From: Azovibrio restrictus DSM 23866
GTDB taxonomy: Bacteria > Pseudomonadota > Gammaproteobacteria > Burkholderiales > Rhodocyclaceae
NCBI RefSeq assembly: GCF_000429665.1
Contig: NZ_KE386938.1
Coordinates: 78,678-142,677, forward strand
Direction: 5' to 3'
DNA: 64,000 nt
Numbering within the stretch: position 1 is the first letter of the stretch; each line of letters opens with the position of its first letter. Shown piece by piece: positions 8,536 through 17,542 of the stretch. Both the position numbers and the translations under genes were made by a program. The notes under the pieces were generated by a model, which saw only the letters and a program-made list of their open reading frames with translations, made no database searches and had not been told where the DNA came from.

Positions 8536-9459
8536 ATGGACAACGCCGCCGCCGTCCAGGCCTATCTGGCCGAACTGGCCGAGCAGCGGCGCCAGTCCCC
8601 CCACACCCTGAGCAATTACGACCGCGATCTGCGGCGTCTGCTCCAGGCGGCCGCCGAGCGGCCCCTGGCCGATTTCGATACCCTGGCCGTGCGCCGCCAG
8701 GTGGCCCTGCTCCATGGCCAGGGCCTCTCGGGCCGCAGCCTGGCGCGGCTCCTGTCCGCCTGGCGCGGCTTCTTCAAGTGGCTGCTGCAGCGGGGCCTGG
8801 TGCCGGCCAATCCCTGCGCCGGCATCAAGGCGCCCAAGTCCCCCAAGCGCCTGCCCCGGGCCCTGTCGGTGGAGGAAACCCTGGGCCTCCTGGACCAGAC
8901 CCCCGACACCGGGGACGACCGCCTGAACCGGCGCGACCAGGCCATGTTCGAACTGTTCTACTCCTCGGGTCTGCGCCTAGCAGAGCTGGCCAGCCTCAAC
9001 CTGGACGTGCTGGAAGGCATGCTGGTGGAAGGGGAGGTGCGGGTCCTGGGTAAGCGCAGCAAGGTGCGGCTGGTGCCCGTCGGCAGCAAGGCCAGGGAAG
9101 CCCTGGCGGCCTGGGCTGCCGTGCGCCAGCAGCTGGCCGCCCCGGAGGAGCAGGCCCTGTTCGTCAGCCAGCGGGGCCGCCGCCTGTCCCTGCGCATGAT
9201 CCAGGAGCGCCTGCGCCTGCGGGCCCTGCAGGCCGGCATCACCACCCGGGTGCATCCGCACATGCTGCGCCATTCCTTTGCCTCCCACGTGCTGCAGTCC
9301 AGCGGCGACCTGCGGGCCGTGCAGGAAATGCTGGGCCACGCCAGCATCGCCTCGACCCAGGTCTATACCCACCTGGATTTCCAGCACCTGGCCCAGGTCT
9401 ATGACCTGGCCCACCCCCGAGCCCGGCGCGGCAGCAAGGCCGGCCCTGGCGGCGATTGA
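8536..9459 (+). CDS. xerC: Site-specific tyrosine recombinase XerC
   Basis: XerC acts with XerD at the dif site to resolve chromosome dimers before division. The 307-residue protein has an N-terminal SAM-like core-binding domain (about 1-105). The catalytic domain carries R147 (SSGLRLAEL), H242/R245 (HMLRHSFASH), H268 (LGHAS) and nucleophile Y277 (VYTHLDF). The ATG at 8536 lies five bases after the DUF484 stop; longer in-frame extensions would run through DUF484 and are not plausible. No dif site was recognised in the window. Confidence 0.95.
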   Translation: MDNAAAVQAYLAELAEQRRQSPHTLSNYDRDLRRLLQAAAERPLADFDTLAVRRQVALLHGQGLSGRSLARLLSAWRGFFKWLLQRGLVPANPCAGIKAPKSPKRLPRALSVEETLGLLDQTPDTGDDRLNRRDQAMFELFYSSGLRLAELASLNLDVLEGMLVEGEVRVLGKRSKVRLVPVGSKAREALAAWAAVRQQLAAPEEQALFVSQRGRRLSLRMIQERLRLRALQAGITTRVHPHMLRHSFASHVLQSSGDLRAVQEMLGHASIASTQVYTHLDFQHLAQVYDLAHPRARRGSKAGPGGD

Positions 9460-9540
9460 CCTAAGGCCTTCATCCCTTTAAGATTTCGCCCCTTTGCTGT
9501 ATTCCGAATCTAGTAACCGGTTTCTATCTGGAGAATTTCC

Positions 9541-9690
9541 ATGGCCATCACCCGTAACCGTCGCTCCTCCATCGAGCGTCGCTGCCTGTCCAAGACCGGC
9601 AAGCGCATCTTCCGTGGCAAAGGCACCGCCATGATGCGCATGATTTATCAGGCCGAGTGCCAGGCTCGTAACCGCAAGGCCCTGGGCTAA
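9541..9690 (+). CDS. Small highly basic protein, 49 residues, unknown
   Basis: An ATG following a GGAG-containing leader (CTGGAGAATTTCC) opens a 49-codon frame that begins MAITRNRRSSIERRC and ends NRKALG. It contains 13 Arg/Lys residues before any hydrophobic segment, two Cys, and a central MMRMIYQAE stretch. Codons are strongly biased (CGT for Arg, CTG for Leu), like those of the ATP synthase genes, suggesting high expression. It has its own 81-base upstream region and is followed 22 bases later by a strong intrinsic terminator. I do not recognise the family. Its charge would suit an RNA- or ribosome-binding protein, but that is only inference. Confidence 0.72.
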   Translation: MAITRNRRSSIERRCLSKTGKRIFRGKGTAMMRMIYQAECQARNRKALG

Positions 9691-9712
9691 GCACGGTTGA
9701 CGCCGAAATCAG

Positions 9713-9743
9713 GCCCCGGTGGCGGATGCTGCCGGGGCTTTTT
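9713..9743 (+). terminator. Intrinsic terminator after the small basic protein gene
   Basis: A perfect 7-bp stem (GCCCCGG / CCGGGGC) with a 12-base loop is followed directly by five T residues. It separates the 49-residue protein gene from the rlmI-like gene. Confidence 0.85.
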
Positions 9744-9767
9744 GTCTTTTACCCACCCGGAAAACCC

Positions 9768-10958
9768 ATGGCTGAGCTGATCCTCAAGGATGGCAAGGAA
9801 CGTTCCCTGTTCCGCCGTCACCCCTGGCTGTTCGAAAGTTCCGTGCAACGTCTGGAAGGCCGCGCCCGGCCCGGCGACACGGTCACCATCCACGCGGCCG
9901 ATGGGCGCGAGCTGGCCAGGGGGGCCTACAGCCCCAGCTCCCAGATCCGCTGCCGGGTGTGGACCTTCGATCCGGCCGAGACCGTGGACGACGCCTTCTT
10001 CAAGCGCCGGGTGGCGGCTGCCGTGGCCCGGCGCCGGGCTCTGCCGGAGCTGGCGGACCAGCAGGGCCTGCGCCTGATCCACGCGGAATCGGACGGCCTG
10101 CCCGGGGTGATCGCCGACCAGTACGGGGACACGGTGGTGGTGCAGCTCACCAGCGCCGGGGCGGACAAATGGCGCAAGGCCCTGGTGGGCGCCCTGGTGC
10201 AGGCCACCGGCTGCGCCCGGGTCTATGAGCGTTCCGACTCCGAGGTGCGCGGCCTGGAGGGGCTGGAGCCGGTCACCGGCTGGGCTTATGGGAGCGCCCC
10301 GGAAGGGGAGATCAGCATCCTGGAAAACGGGGTGCGCCTGGGGGTGGATTATGCCGGCGGCCACAAGACCGGCTTTTACCTGGACCAGCGCGACAACCGG
10401 GCCCTGCTCGGCCGCCTGGCGGCGGGCAAGTCGGTGCTCAACTGCTTCTGCTACACGGGGGGCTTCTCCCTCCAGGCCCTGGGGGGCGGTGCGGCCTCGG
10501 TGCTTTCCATCGATTCCTCCGGCCCGGCCCTGGCGCGGGCCCGGGCCAACCTGGCCCTGAATCCGGAGTTGCCGGTAGAACGGGCCGAGTGGCTGGAAGC
10601 CGATGTGTTCCAGGCCCTGCGGGAGTTCAGGAAGGAAGGCCGGAGCTTCGACCTGATCGTGCTCGATCCGCCCAAGTTCGCTCCTTCCGCCGCCCACGCC
10701 AACCGGGCGGCCCGGGCCTACAAGGACATCAACCTGCTGGGCTTCCGGCTGCTCAAGCCGGGCGGTCTGCTGATGACCTATTCCTGCTCGGGGGGCATAG
10801 GCCTGGAACTGTTCCAGAAGATCGTCGCCGGGGCCGCCCTGGATGCGGGCCGTAACGCCCGCATCGTGCAGCGCCTGGCCGGTGCCGCCGACCATCCGGT
10901 GGCCCTGGATTTTCCCGAGGGGGAATACCTGAAGGGGCTGCTCTGCCAGGCTGACTGA
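9768..10958 (+). CDS. rlmI: Class I rRNA methyltransferase, RlmI-like (PUA + SAM domain)
   Basis: A 396-residue protein with an N-terminal PUA-like RNA-binding domain (about 1-75) and a Rossmann methyltransferase core. The SAM-binding motif is NCFCYTGGFSLQAL, and the catalytic motif IV region reads LDPPKFA. RlmI methylates C1962 of 23S rRNA to m5C in E. coli. The domain order and length fit RlmI or its YccW/RlmK relatives, so the exact target is inferred. The start at 9768 (MAELILKDGKERSLFRRHPWLF) matches the family N-terminus. Confidence 0.88.
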   Translation: MAELILKDGKERSLFRRHPWLFESSVQRLEGRARPGDTVTIHAADGRELARGAYSPSSQIRCRVWTFDPAETVDDAFFKRRVAAAVARRRALPELADQQGLRLIHAESDGLPGVIADQYGDTVVVQLTSAGADKWRKALVGALVQATGCARVYERSDSEVRGLEGLEPVTGWAYGSAPEGEISILENGVRLGVDYAGGHKTGFYLDQRDNRALLGRLAAGKSVLNCFCYTGGFSLQALGGGAASVLSIDSSGPALARARANLALNPELPVERAEWLEADVFQALREFRKEGRSFDLIVLDPPKFAPSAAHANRAARAYKDINLLGFRLLKPGGLLMTYSCSGGIGLELFQKIVAGAALDAGRNARIVQRLAGAADHPVALDFPEGEYLKGLLCQAD

Positions 10959-10981
10959 AGGCCTGAGCCGGCGGAGGATCC

Positions 10982-12355
10982 ATGAGATTCCTGTTTCAAG
11001 CCCTCGGCCAGTATTCTTCCCGGGTTCTGGCCGCCCTGCCCCTGCGGCGCTGGCGCCATAAGGCCTATGTCACCCTGTGGCTGGGGCGGCTGGTGTTCTG
11101 GGGCGGGGCCATCGGGGTGGGCTTGCTGGCGGTGCTGTTTGCGGAGCTGTCCGAGTTCCTGAGTCACCAGTTCGTTCAGGGAGCGGCCCGTTACTGGTGG
11201 TTGCCCCTGGTGCTCACGCCCCTGGGCGGCGCCCTGTGCGTCTGGATCACCCGACGCTACTTTTCCGGGGCTGAGGGCAGCGGCATTCCCCAGGCCCTGG
11301 CGGAGATGCAGCGTCCGGCCGATGCCCGGGGCTGGAGGCCCCTGCTCTCCCTGCGCATCATTGCCGGCAAGATTCTGGTGGGCGCCAGTGCCGTGGGCTG
11401 TGGTTTTTCCCTGGGCCGGGAGGGCCCCACGGTGCAGGTGGGGGCTTCCCTGATGCATGCCATCCACGGCCTGCTGCCCCGCTCCCTGCACATCCAGCGC
11501 AACCACCTGCTGGTGGCAGGCGGCGCGGCGGGGATCGCGGCGGCCTTCAATGCGCCCCTGGCGGGGATCATGTTCGCCATCGAGGAGATGAGCCGGGGGG
11601 TGGAGGCGCGTATGTCCGGCCTGATCATCACCGCCATCGTCCTGGCCGGTGTGACGGCCCAGGCCCTGATGGGGAGCGGCAATTACTTCGGCAACATCCT
11701 GATCATCGGCGGCGACGGGGACCAGCTCAAGGCGGTGGCCCTGTCGGCCCTGGTCTGCGGCCTGGCTGGCGGCCTGTTTGCGCGCCTGATGATTATCGGC
11801 GCCACGGCCTGGCGGGGGCCCCTGGCGGATTTCCGGCGTGACCGGCCGGTGTGGTTTGCCGCCGCCTGCGGCCTGCTGGTGGCCTGCCTGGGGCTGGTCA
11901 CCGGCGGGGTGGTCTATGGCAGCGGCCTGGAGCAGACCCAGGCCCTGCTGGAGGCGGAGGGCAACATCCCCTGGTATTTTGGCCCGGCCAAGTTCGTGGC
12001 CACCCTGATGGCCTACCTGTCCGGCCTGCCCGGGGGCATCTTCGCCCCGGCCCTGTCCATCGGTGCCGGCCTCGGCCACGATCTGGCCCCGCTGCTGGAC
12101 CAGACTGCTGCCCCGGGGATGCTCCTGGCCCTGTGCATGGCAGGCTTCCTGGCGGCCGTGACCCAGGCGCCGATCACCTCCTTCGTGATCGTGATGGAGA
12201 TGGTGGATGGCTATTCCCTGGTGATCGGCCTGATGGCGGTGTCCCTGCTCTCCTCGGGCCTGTCGCGCCTGATCAGCGCGCCCCTTTATCCCACCCTGGC
12301 GGCGGCGCTGGTGGCCCGCCAGGCACCGCCCCCGGCGCCGGAGCCCCGGGCCTAG
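10982..12355 (+). CDS. ClC-family chloride channel or H+/Cl- antiporter
   Basis: A 457-residue integral inner-membrane protein with the ClC fold. The three anion-pathway signatures are visible: GSGIP (99-103), GREGP with gating Glu147 (145-149), and GGIFAPALSIGAGLG in the second half. The AAFNAPLAGIMFAIEE segment is also typical. No C-terminal CBS domains are present, so it is the short ClcA/ClcB-like type; Pro-Ala-rich residues end the protein. A GGAGG ribosome binding site precedes the ATG. The gene ends in a 4-base convergent overlap with the response regulator gene. Whether it is a channel or an antiporter cannot be decided here. Confidence 0.92.
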   Translation: MRFLFQALGQYSSRVLAALPLRRWRHKAYVTLWLGRLVFWGGAIGVGLLAVLFAELSEFLSHQFVQGAARYWWLPLVLTPLGGALCVWITRRYFSGAEGSGIPQALAEMQRPADARGWRPLLSLRIIAGKILVGASAVGCGFSLGREGPTVQVGASLMHAIHGLLPRSLHIQRNHLLVAGGAAGIAAAFNAPLAGIMFAIEEMSRGVEARMSGLIITAIVLAGVTAQALMGSGNYFGNILIIGGDGDQLKAVALSALVCGLAGGLFARLMIIGATAWRGPLADFRRDRPVWFAAACGLLVACLGLVTGGVVYGSGLEQTQALLEAEGNIPWYFGPAKFVATLMAYLSGLPGGIFAPALSIGAGLGHDLAPLLDQTAAPGMLLALCMAGFLAAVTQAPITSFVIVMEMVDGYSLVIGLMAVSLLSSGLSRLISAPLYPTLAAALVARQAPPPAPEPRA

Positions 12356-14049
12356 CCCAGCTCCGGGTCGCCGGTGGAGATGCCGTACTTGCGCGCCACC
12401 TGGGTGTAGATTTCCCGGGCCAGCAGCACCTTGGGATTGCGCGGCGCCTTGGCCTGGGCCCGCTGCAGGTAATCCAGCCCCCGGGCTGCCAGGTCCGCGT
12501 CCCAGCCGCGCTGGTCCATGTAGGTGAGGATGGCCCGGGTGGCATTGACCAGGAACTGCACGTTGGGCACCCGGTCGGCGGCGCTGATCAGCATGTCCAC
12601 CGAGGCCCGCAGGTCTCCGCCGTGGGCGGCCAGCACCCCCTGGTTGTTGAGGGCGACGATCTCGGCCCCCACTTCCTGGAGCATGGCCCGGCCCACGTCG
12701 CCCTGGCCGGTCTTTTCGAACACGCCTTCGATGTGGGAAATGACCCGGAAGTCGTCGTGATTTTCGGCCGCCACCTGGCGTAGCAGCTGGTGGGCTTCCT
12801 CGTCCTTGCCGTTTTCCATGCAGGCGTGGGCCAGGTCCACGGTCAGCCGCTTGGAGTCCAGGCCCTCGGGGCCCAGCTCGGTGGCCAGATCCCGGTGCAG
12901 CTCCATGGCCTGTTCCACCAGCTGCCGGGATTTCTGCTCGTCACCTTCCTTGCTGCAGGCCATGCTTTCCATGACCAGGGCCGCCAGTTCGCCCTGCTTT
13001 TCCCCGCGCCAGTCCCGGCGCAGGTTGCGGATCACTTCCCGGGCGCCGTTGATGTTGCCTTTTTCCAGCTGCACCTTGGAGAGGCTGGTGTAGTCATCCA
13101 CCGAGCGCAGGCTGGAACCCCGGTGTCGTTCCAGCACCTTGCTGAAGGCCCGTTCGGCCAGCTCCAGTTCGTTGTTCTGCAGGGCCAGGTCCCCCACCAG
13201 GCGCTGGCGCAAGGTGTTGTGGGGGGCCCGCAGGGCGGCTTCCTGCAGGGCTTCCTGGGCCTCCACCAGATGGCCCTGGGATTCCCGCACCAGGGAGAGG
13301 AAATCATAGGCCGAGAGGAAGTCCGGGTTTTCCGCCACCAGTTCCATGGCCAGCTGCTCGGCATCGTCCAGCCGGTTCTGGCTGCGGGCCACCATGGCCA
13401 GGCCCATCTTGGCCCAGGGTATGGATTTCAGGCTCAGGAGCCCTTCGTAGAGGCGCAGGGCTTCGTCCAGCCGGCCCTGGGCCTGGAGCAGTTCGCCCTT
13501 GAAGCGTTGGGCTTCCAGCTGGTAGGCGGGAAATTCGGTGATCACCTGGTCGCAGGCGGCGATGGCCTCGTCGTAGGCGCCCCTGGCCATGCAGGTGTAG
13601 ATGGGCTTGAGGATGTGCTTCTTGTACAGGGCCCGGGCCAGGCGGGTCTGCAGCATGTCGGCGGTGAACGGCTTGATCAGGTAGTCGTCGGGGGTCAGCT
13701 CGGCCAGGGACACCACGTTGTGGTAGCTGCGTTCGCTGGTGACGATCATGTACACCGAGGACAGGGGCAGCAGTCGCTGGTGGCGCAGTTCCTCGAGCAG
13801 TTGCTGGCCGTCCCGGCCGTCGTCCAGGATGTAGTCGGACAGGACGATGTCGAACCGGTTGTTCTTGACCTGGCGCAGCACTTCCGCCGAGCTGCCCGCC
13901 CCATGGACCTGGGTGATGCCCAGGTTGGCCAGCATCAGCCGCAGGGATTCCCGGGCCGGGGGATGGCGATCGATGATCAGGACCCGCTGCCGCTGCAGTT
14001 CCGATTGCATGGCCGCGAGCAGATTGGCGGCGGTTTCTGATGAATCCAT
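12352..14049 (-). CDS. Response regulator with TPR-repeat output region
   Basis: A 565-residue cytoplasmic protein. An N-terminal receiver domain spans about 22-140, with phospho-acceptor D72 (VLSDYIL), conserved Thr near 104 (IVTSER) and Lys126 (LIKPF). Only one Asp of the usual N-terminal acidic pair is obvious (IIDRHP). The remaining 400 residues are helical tetratricopeptide-like repeats. No DNA-binding, GGDEF or kinase output domain is present, so it probably signals by protein-protein contact. No histidine kinase gene is adjacent. The gene is divergent from mnmG and overlaps the ClC gene by four bases at its 3' end. Confidence 0.85.
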   Translation of the reverse strand: MDSSETAANLLAAMQSELQRQRVLIIDRHPPARESLRLMLANLGITQVHGAGSSAEVLRQVKNNRFDIVLSDYILDDGRDGQQLLEELRHQRLLPLSSVYMIVTSERSYHNVVSLAELTPDDYLIKPFTADMLQTRLARALYKKHILKPIYTCMARGAYDEAIAACDQVITEFPAYQLEAQRFKGELLQAQGRLDEALRLYEGLLSLKSIPWAKMGLAMVARSQNRLDDAEQLAMELVAENPDFLSAYDFLSLVRESQGHLVEAQEALQEAALRAPHNTLRQRLVGDLALQNNELELAERAFSKVLERHRGSSLRSVDDYTSLSKVQLEKGNINGAREVIRNLRRDWRGEKQGELAALVMESMACSKEGDEQKSRQLVEQAMELHRDLATELGPEGLDSKRLTVDLAHACMENGKDEEAHQLLRQVAAENHDDFRVISHIEGVFEKTGQGDVGRAMLQEVGAEIVALNNQGVLAAHGGDLRASVDMLISAADRVPNVQFLVNATRAILTYMDQRGWDADLAARGLDYLQRAQAKAPRNPKVLLAREIYTQVARKYGISTGDPELG

Positions 14050-14242
14050 GGGAAAAGGGCATGAAACGTGTGGTTTGCGAAGCTACGCCAGTTCCCGGCG
14101 GCCAGCAAGCCCGCGGCTTTCCGGGCCGGCCCGGCATTTCGGCAAAGCTGCCAAAAACTGTGAATTTTCAGCGCTCTGACGTAAAATCGCCCTCCCTCTG
14201 CCTTTGCCCGTTTCTGCCGTACCGGGCCCCGATTTCCAGATC

Positions 14243-16126
14243 ATGATCTTTCCCACGCGTTTCGATGTCATCGTCGTCGGCGGCGGTCACGCCGGTACCG
14301 AGGCGGCCCTGGCGGCTGCCCGGGCCGGAGCGCGCACCCTGCTCCTGACCCACAACCTGGAAACCCTGGGGGCCATGAGCTGCAATCCCTCCATCGGCGG
14401 CATCGGCAAGGGCCACCTGGTGAAGGAGGTGGATGCCCTGGGCGGCGCCATGGCGGCGGCCACCGACGAGGGCGGCATCCAGTTCCGCATCCTCAACGCC
14501 TCCAAGGGCCCGGCGGTGCGCGCCACCCGCGCCCAGGCCGACCGGGTGCTGTACAAGCAGGCCATCCGCACCCGCCTGGAGAACCAGCCCAACCTGACCC
14601 TCTTCGCCCAGGCCTGCGACGACCTGATCGTCGAAGGCGACCGGGTGGTGGGGGCCGTGACCCAGCTGGGGGTGCGCTTCGAAGCCCGGGCGGTGGTGCT
14701 GACCGCCGGCACCTTCTTGAACGGCCTGATCCACGTCGGCCTGCAGAACTACACCGGGGGCCGCATGGGCGACCCTCCCAGCGTCTCCCTGGCGGCCCGC
14801 CTGAAGGAACTGGCCCTGCCCCAGGGGCGCCTGAAGACCGGCACGCCTCCGCGCCTGGACGGCAAGAGCATCGACTTCTCGGTGATGGAGCCCCAGTACT
14901 CGGATGATCCCCTGCCGGTGTTCTCCTTCCTCGGCAACGCGGCCCAGCACCCGAAGCAGCTGCCCTGCTGGATCACCGACACCAACAGCCGCACCCACGA
15001 CATCATCCGCGCCAACCTGGACCGCTCCCCCATGTACACCGGGGTGATCGAGGGCGTCGGTCCCCGCTACTGTCCTTCCATCGAGGACAAGATCCACCGC
15101 TTTGCCGACAAGGACAGCCACCACGTCTTCCTTGAGCCGGAGGGCCTGGATACCCACGAGATTTACCCCAACGGCATTTCCACCAGCCTGCCCTTCGACG
15201 TGCAGCTGCAGATCGTGCGTTCCATCCGCGGCATGGAGAACTGCCACATCCTGCGCCCCGGCTACGCCATCGAGTACGACTACTACGATCCCCGGGGGCT
15301 GAAGTCCTCCCTGGAGAGCAAGGCCATCAACGGCCTTTTCTTCGCCGGCCAGATCAACGGCACCACCGGCTACGAGGAAGCGGCCGCCCAGGGCCTGCTG
15401 GCGGGCGTCAACGCCGCCCTGCAGGTGCAGGAGAAGGAAGCCTGGTGCCCGCGCCGGGACGAGGCCTACCTGGGTGTGCTGGTGGACGATCTCATCACCC
15501 GCGGCGTCTCCGAGCCCTACCGCATGTTCACCAGCCGGGCCGAGTACCGCCTGCAGCTGCGGGAAGACAATGCCGACCTGCGCCTCACCGAGAAGGGCCG
15601 GGAACTGGGCCTGGTGGACGATGCCCGCTGGGATGCCTTCTGCCGCAAGCGGGATGCCATTGCCGCCGAAGCCGAGCGCCTGAAGAGCACCTGGGTGCGC
15701 CCCCAGACCCTGCCGGAAGCCGATGCGGTGCGGGTTCTGGGCAAGGCCATCGACCACGAATACAACCTCTTCGAGCTGCTGCGTCGGCCCGACGTGAGCT
15801 ACGCCGACCTGCTGACCCTGCCCGGGGCCGGTGAAGCCCTGGCCGATGCCCAGGCGGTGGAGCAGCTGGAAATCCAGGCCAAGTACCAGGGCTACATCGA
15901 CCGCCAGCGGGAAGAGGTGGCCAAGGCCGCCGAGTATGAACACCTGGCCCTGCCGGCCGACCTGGATTTCAGCCAAGTGCCGGGCCTCTCCCGGGAAGTG
16001 CAGCAGAAGCTCCGCCAGCATAAGCCCGAGACCCTGGGCCAGGCGAGTCGCATCCAGGGCATCACCCCGGCGGCCATCTCCCTGCTGCTGATCCAGTTGA
16101 AACGTCTGGGGAGGGCCGGCGCATGA
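14243..16126 (+). CDS. mnmG: tRNA uridine-5-carboxymethylaminomethyl modification enzyme MnmG (GidA)
   Basis: MnmG, with MnmE, uses FAD, NADH and a folate to install the cmnm5 group on the wobble uridine of several tRNAs. The 627-residue protein begins MIFPTRFDVIVVGGGHAGTE with the FAD dinucleotide-binding motif. It has the family signature AMSCNPSIGGIGKGHLVKE near residue 45 and GQINGTTGYEEAAAQG near 370. The start at 14243 gives the standard N-terminus. Its stop overlaps the rsmG start (ATGA). A TAAAAT -10-like element lies at 14182-14187, about 55 bases upstream. Confidence 0.97.
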   Translation: MIFPTRFDVIVVGGGHAGTEAALAAARAGARTLLLTHNLETLGAMSCNPSIGGIGKGHLVKEVDALGGAMAAATDEGGIQFRILNASKGPAVRATRAQADRVLYKQAIRTRLENQPNLTLFAQACDDLIVEGDRVVGAVTQLGVRFEARAVVLTAGTFLNGLIHVGLQNYTGGRMGDPPSVSLAARLKELALPQGRLKTGTPPRLDGKSIDFSVMEPQYSDDPLPVFSFLGNAAQHPKQLPCWITDTNSRTHDIIRANLDRSPMYTGVIEGVGPRYCPSIEDKIHRFADKDSHHVFLEPEGLDTHEIYPNGISTSLPFDVQLQIVRSIRGMENCHILRPGYAIEYDYYDPRGLKSSLESKAINGLFFAGQINGTTGYEEAAAQGLLAGVNAALQVQEKEAWCPRRDEAYLGVLVDDLITRGVSEPYRMFTSRAEYRLQLREDNADLRLTEKGRELGLVDDARWDAFCRKRDAIAAEAERLKSTWVRPQTLPEADAVRVLGKAIDHEYNLFELLRRPDVSYADLLTLPGAGEALADAQAVEQLEIQAKYQGYIDRQREEVAKAAEYEHLALPADLDFSQVPGLSREVQQKLRQHKPETLGQASRIQGITPAAISLLLIQLKRLGRAGA

Positions 16127-16740
16127 GCGACCTGCAACAACTCCAGGCGGGCCTGGACGCCATGGGCCTGGAGCTGCCCGCCGGGGCGGCGGAAAAGCTG
16201 CTGGCCTACCGGGACATGCTGCTGAAGTGGAACCGGACGTACAATCTCACCGCCCTCAAGGATCCGGCCCAGGCCATTTCCCACCACCTGCTCGATTCCC
16301 TGGCCATCCTGCCCTGGGTCAACGGTGCCAACCTGCTGGACGTGGGCAGCGGCGGCGGCCTGCCCGGCATCCCCCTGGCCATCGTCCGCCCCGAGCTGCA
16401 GGTGACCCTGGTGGATGCGGTGCAGAAGAAGGCCACCTTCCAGCGGCAGGCGGCCATCGAGCTGGGGCTGGCCAACGTCCAGGCCCGCCACGCCCGGGTG
16501 GAGGAACTGCAGGGTGCTTATGCCATGATCACCTCCCGGGCCTTTGCCGAACTGGCGGATTTCGTCCGTCTGACCCGGCATCTGCTGGCTCCGGGCGGCT
16601 GCTGGCTGGCCATGAAAGGCCAACGGCCCGAAGCGGAACTGGCGGCCCTGCCGGCCGACATCCGGATTCAGGCGGTGGAGCCCCTGGGGGTCCCGGGGCT
16701 GGAAGCCGAGCGGCATCTGGTGATGTTGCGGCTGGATTGA
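16123..16740 (+). CDS. rsmG: 16S rRNA (guanine527-N7)-methyltransferase RsmG (GidB)
   Basis: RsmG methylates N7 of G527 in 16S rRNA. The 205-residue Rossmann methyltransferase has the motif LLDVGSGGGLPGIPLAI near residue 70 and KWNRTYNLTAL at about 36-46, both diagnostic of GidB. The final motif ITSRAFAEL is also conserved. It overlaps the mnmG stop by four bases and precedes parA, the classic origin-region order. Confidence 0.96.
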   Translation: MSDLQQLQAGLDAMGLELPAGAAEKLLAYRDMLLKWNRTYNLTALKDPAQAISHHLLDSLAILPWVNGANLLDVGSGGGLPGIPLAIVRPELQVTLVDAVQKKATFQRQAAIELGLANVQARHARVEELQGAYAMITSRAFAELADFVRLTRHLLAPGGCWLAMKGQRPEAELAALPADIRIQAVEPLGVPGLEAERHLVMLRLD

Positions 16741-16771
16741 TTTGCACAGCAGGCGCGGAAAGGTAGAAACC

Positions 16772-17542
16772 ATGAAAGTGTTAGCCATCACCAACCAGAA
16801 AGGCGGCGTGGGCAAGACCACCACGGCGGTCAATCTGGCCGCCAGCCTGGCCCAGGAGGGGCGCCGGGTGCTGCTGATCGACCTGGACCCCCAGGGCAAC
16901 GCCACCACCGGCGCCGGCATCTTCAAGCGCGAGGCCCTGCCCACGGTGTACCAGGTGCTGCTGGGCCAGGTGAGCCTGGCCCAGGCCTGCCTGGAAACCG
17001 AATTCGGCTTTTCCGTCCTGCCCGCCAACCGGGAGCTGGCCGGGGCCGAGGTGGAGGTGGTGGACCTGGAACGGCGGGAATTCCGGCTGCGCGACGCCCT
17101 CCAGGATGCACCCTTCGATTTCGTCCTGATCGACTGCCCGCCCGCCCTCAACATGCTCACCGTGAATGGCTTGGTGGCGGCCGATTCGGTGGTGATTCCC
17201 ATGCAGTGCGAGTACTACGCCCTGGAAGGGCTCTCGGATCTGGTGGAAACCCTGAAGAAGGTGCGCGCCCACCTGAATCCCCGCCTGGAAATCGAGGGGC
17301 TGCTGCGCACCATGTACAACCCCCAGAGCACCCTCACCCAACAGGTCTCCAGCGAACTGGAGCGCCATTTCGGCAACAAGGTCTACAGCACCATCGTGCC
17401 CCGCAATGTGCGTCTGGCCGAGGCGCCCTCCTACGGCAAGCCGGTGCTGGCCTTCGACCGGAGCTCCAGGGGCGCCCAGGCCTACCTGGCCCTGGCTCAG
17501 GAAATGCTGGGCCGGATGCTGCCCGCCGAGGTGAGCCCATGA
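16772..17542 (+). CDS. parA: Chromosome-partitioning ATPase ParA (Soj)
   Basis: A deviant Walker ATPase that drives chromosome-origin segregation with ParB. The 256-residue protein has the deviant P-loop KGGVGKTT (10-17), LLIDLDPQGNATTG and the switch region DFVLIDCPPAL. No N-terminal DNA-binding extension is present, as in chromosomal (Soj-type) ParA rather than plasmid type Ia. The ATG at 16772 follows AAGGTAGAAACC; a TTG at 16742 in frame is less likely. The stop overlaps parB by four bases. Confidence 0.95.
   Translation: MKVLAITNQKGGVGKTTTAVNLAASLAQEGRRVLLIDLDPQGNATTGAGIFKREALPTVYQVLLGQVSLAQACLETEFGFSVLPANRELAGAEVEVVDLERREFRLRDALQDAPFDFVLIDCPPALNMLTVNGLVAADSVVIPMQCEYYALEGLSDLVETLKKVRAHLNPRLEIEGLLRTMYNPQSTLTQQVSSELERHFGNKVYSTIVPRNVRLAEAPSYGKPVLAFDRSSRGAQAYLALAQEMLGRMLPAEVSP

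Noticed and set aside
14168..16021. Minus-strand frame opposite mnmG
   Set aside because: Shadow frame; mnmG is certain on the plus strand.
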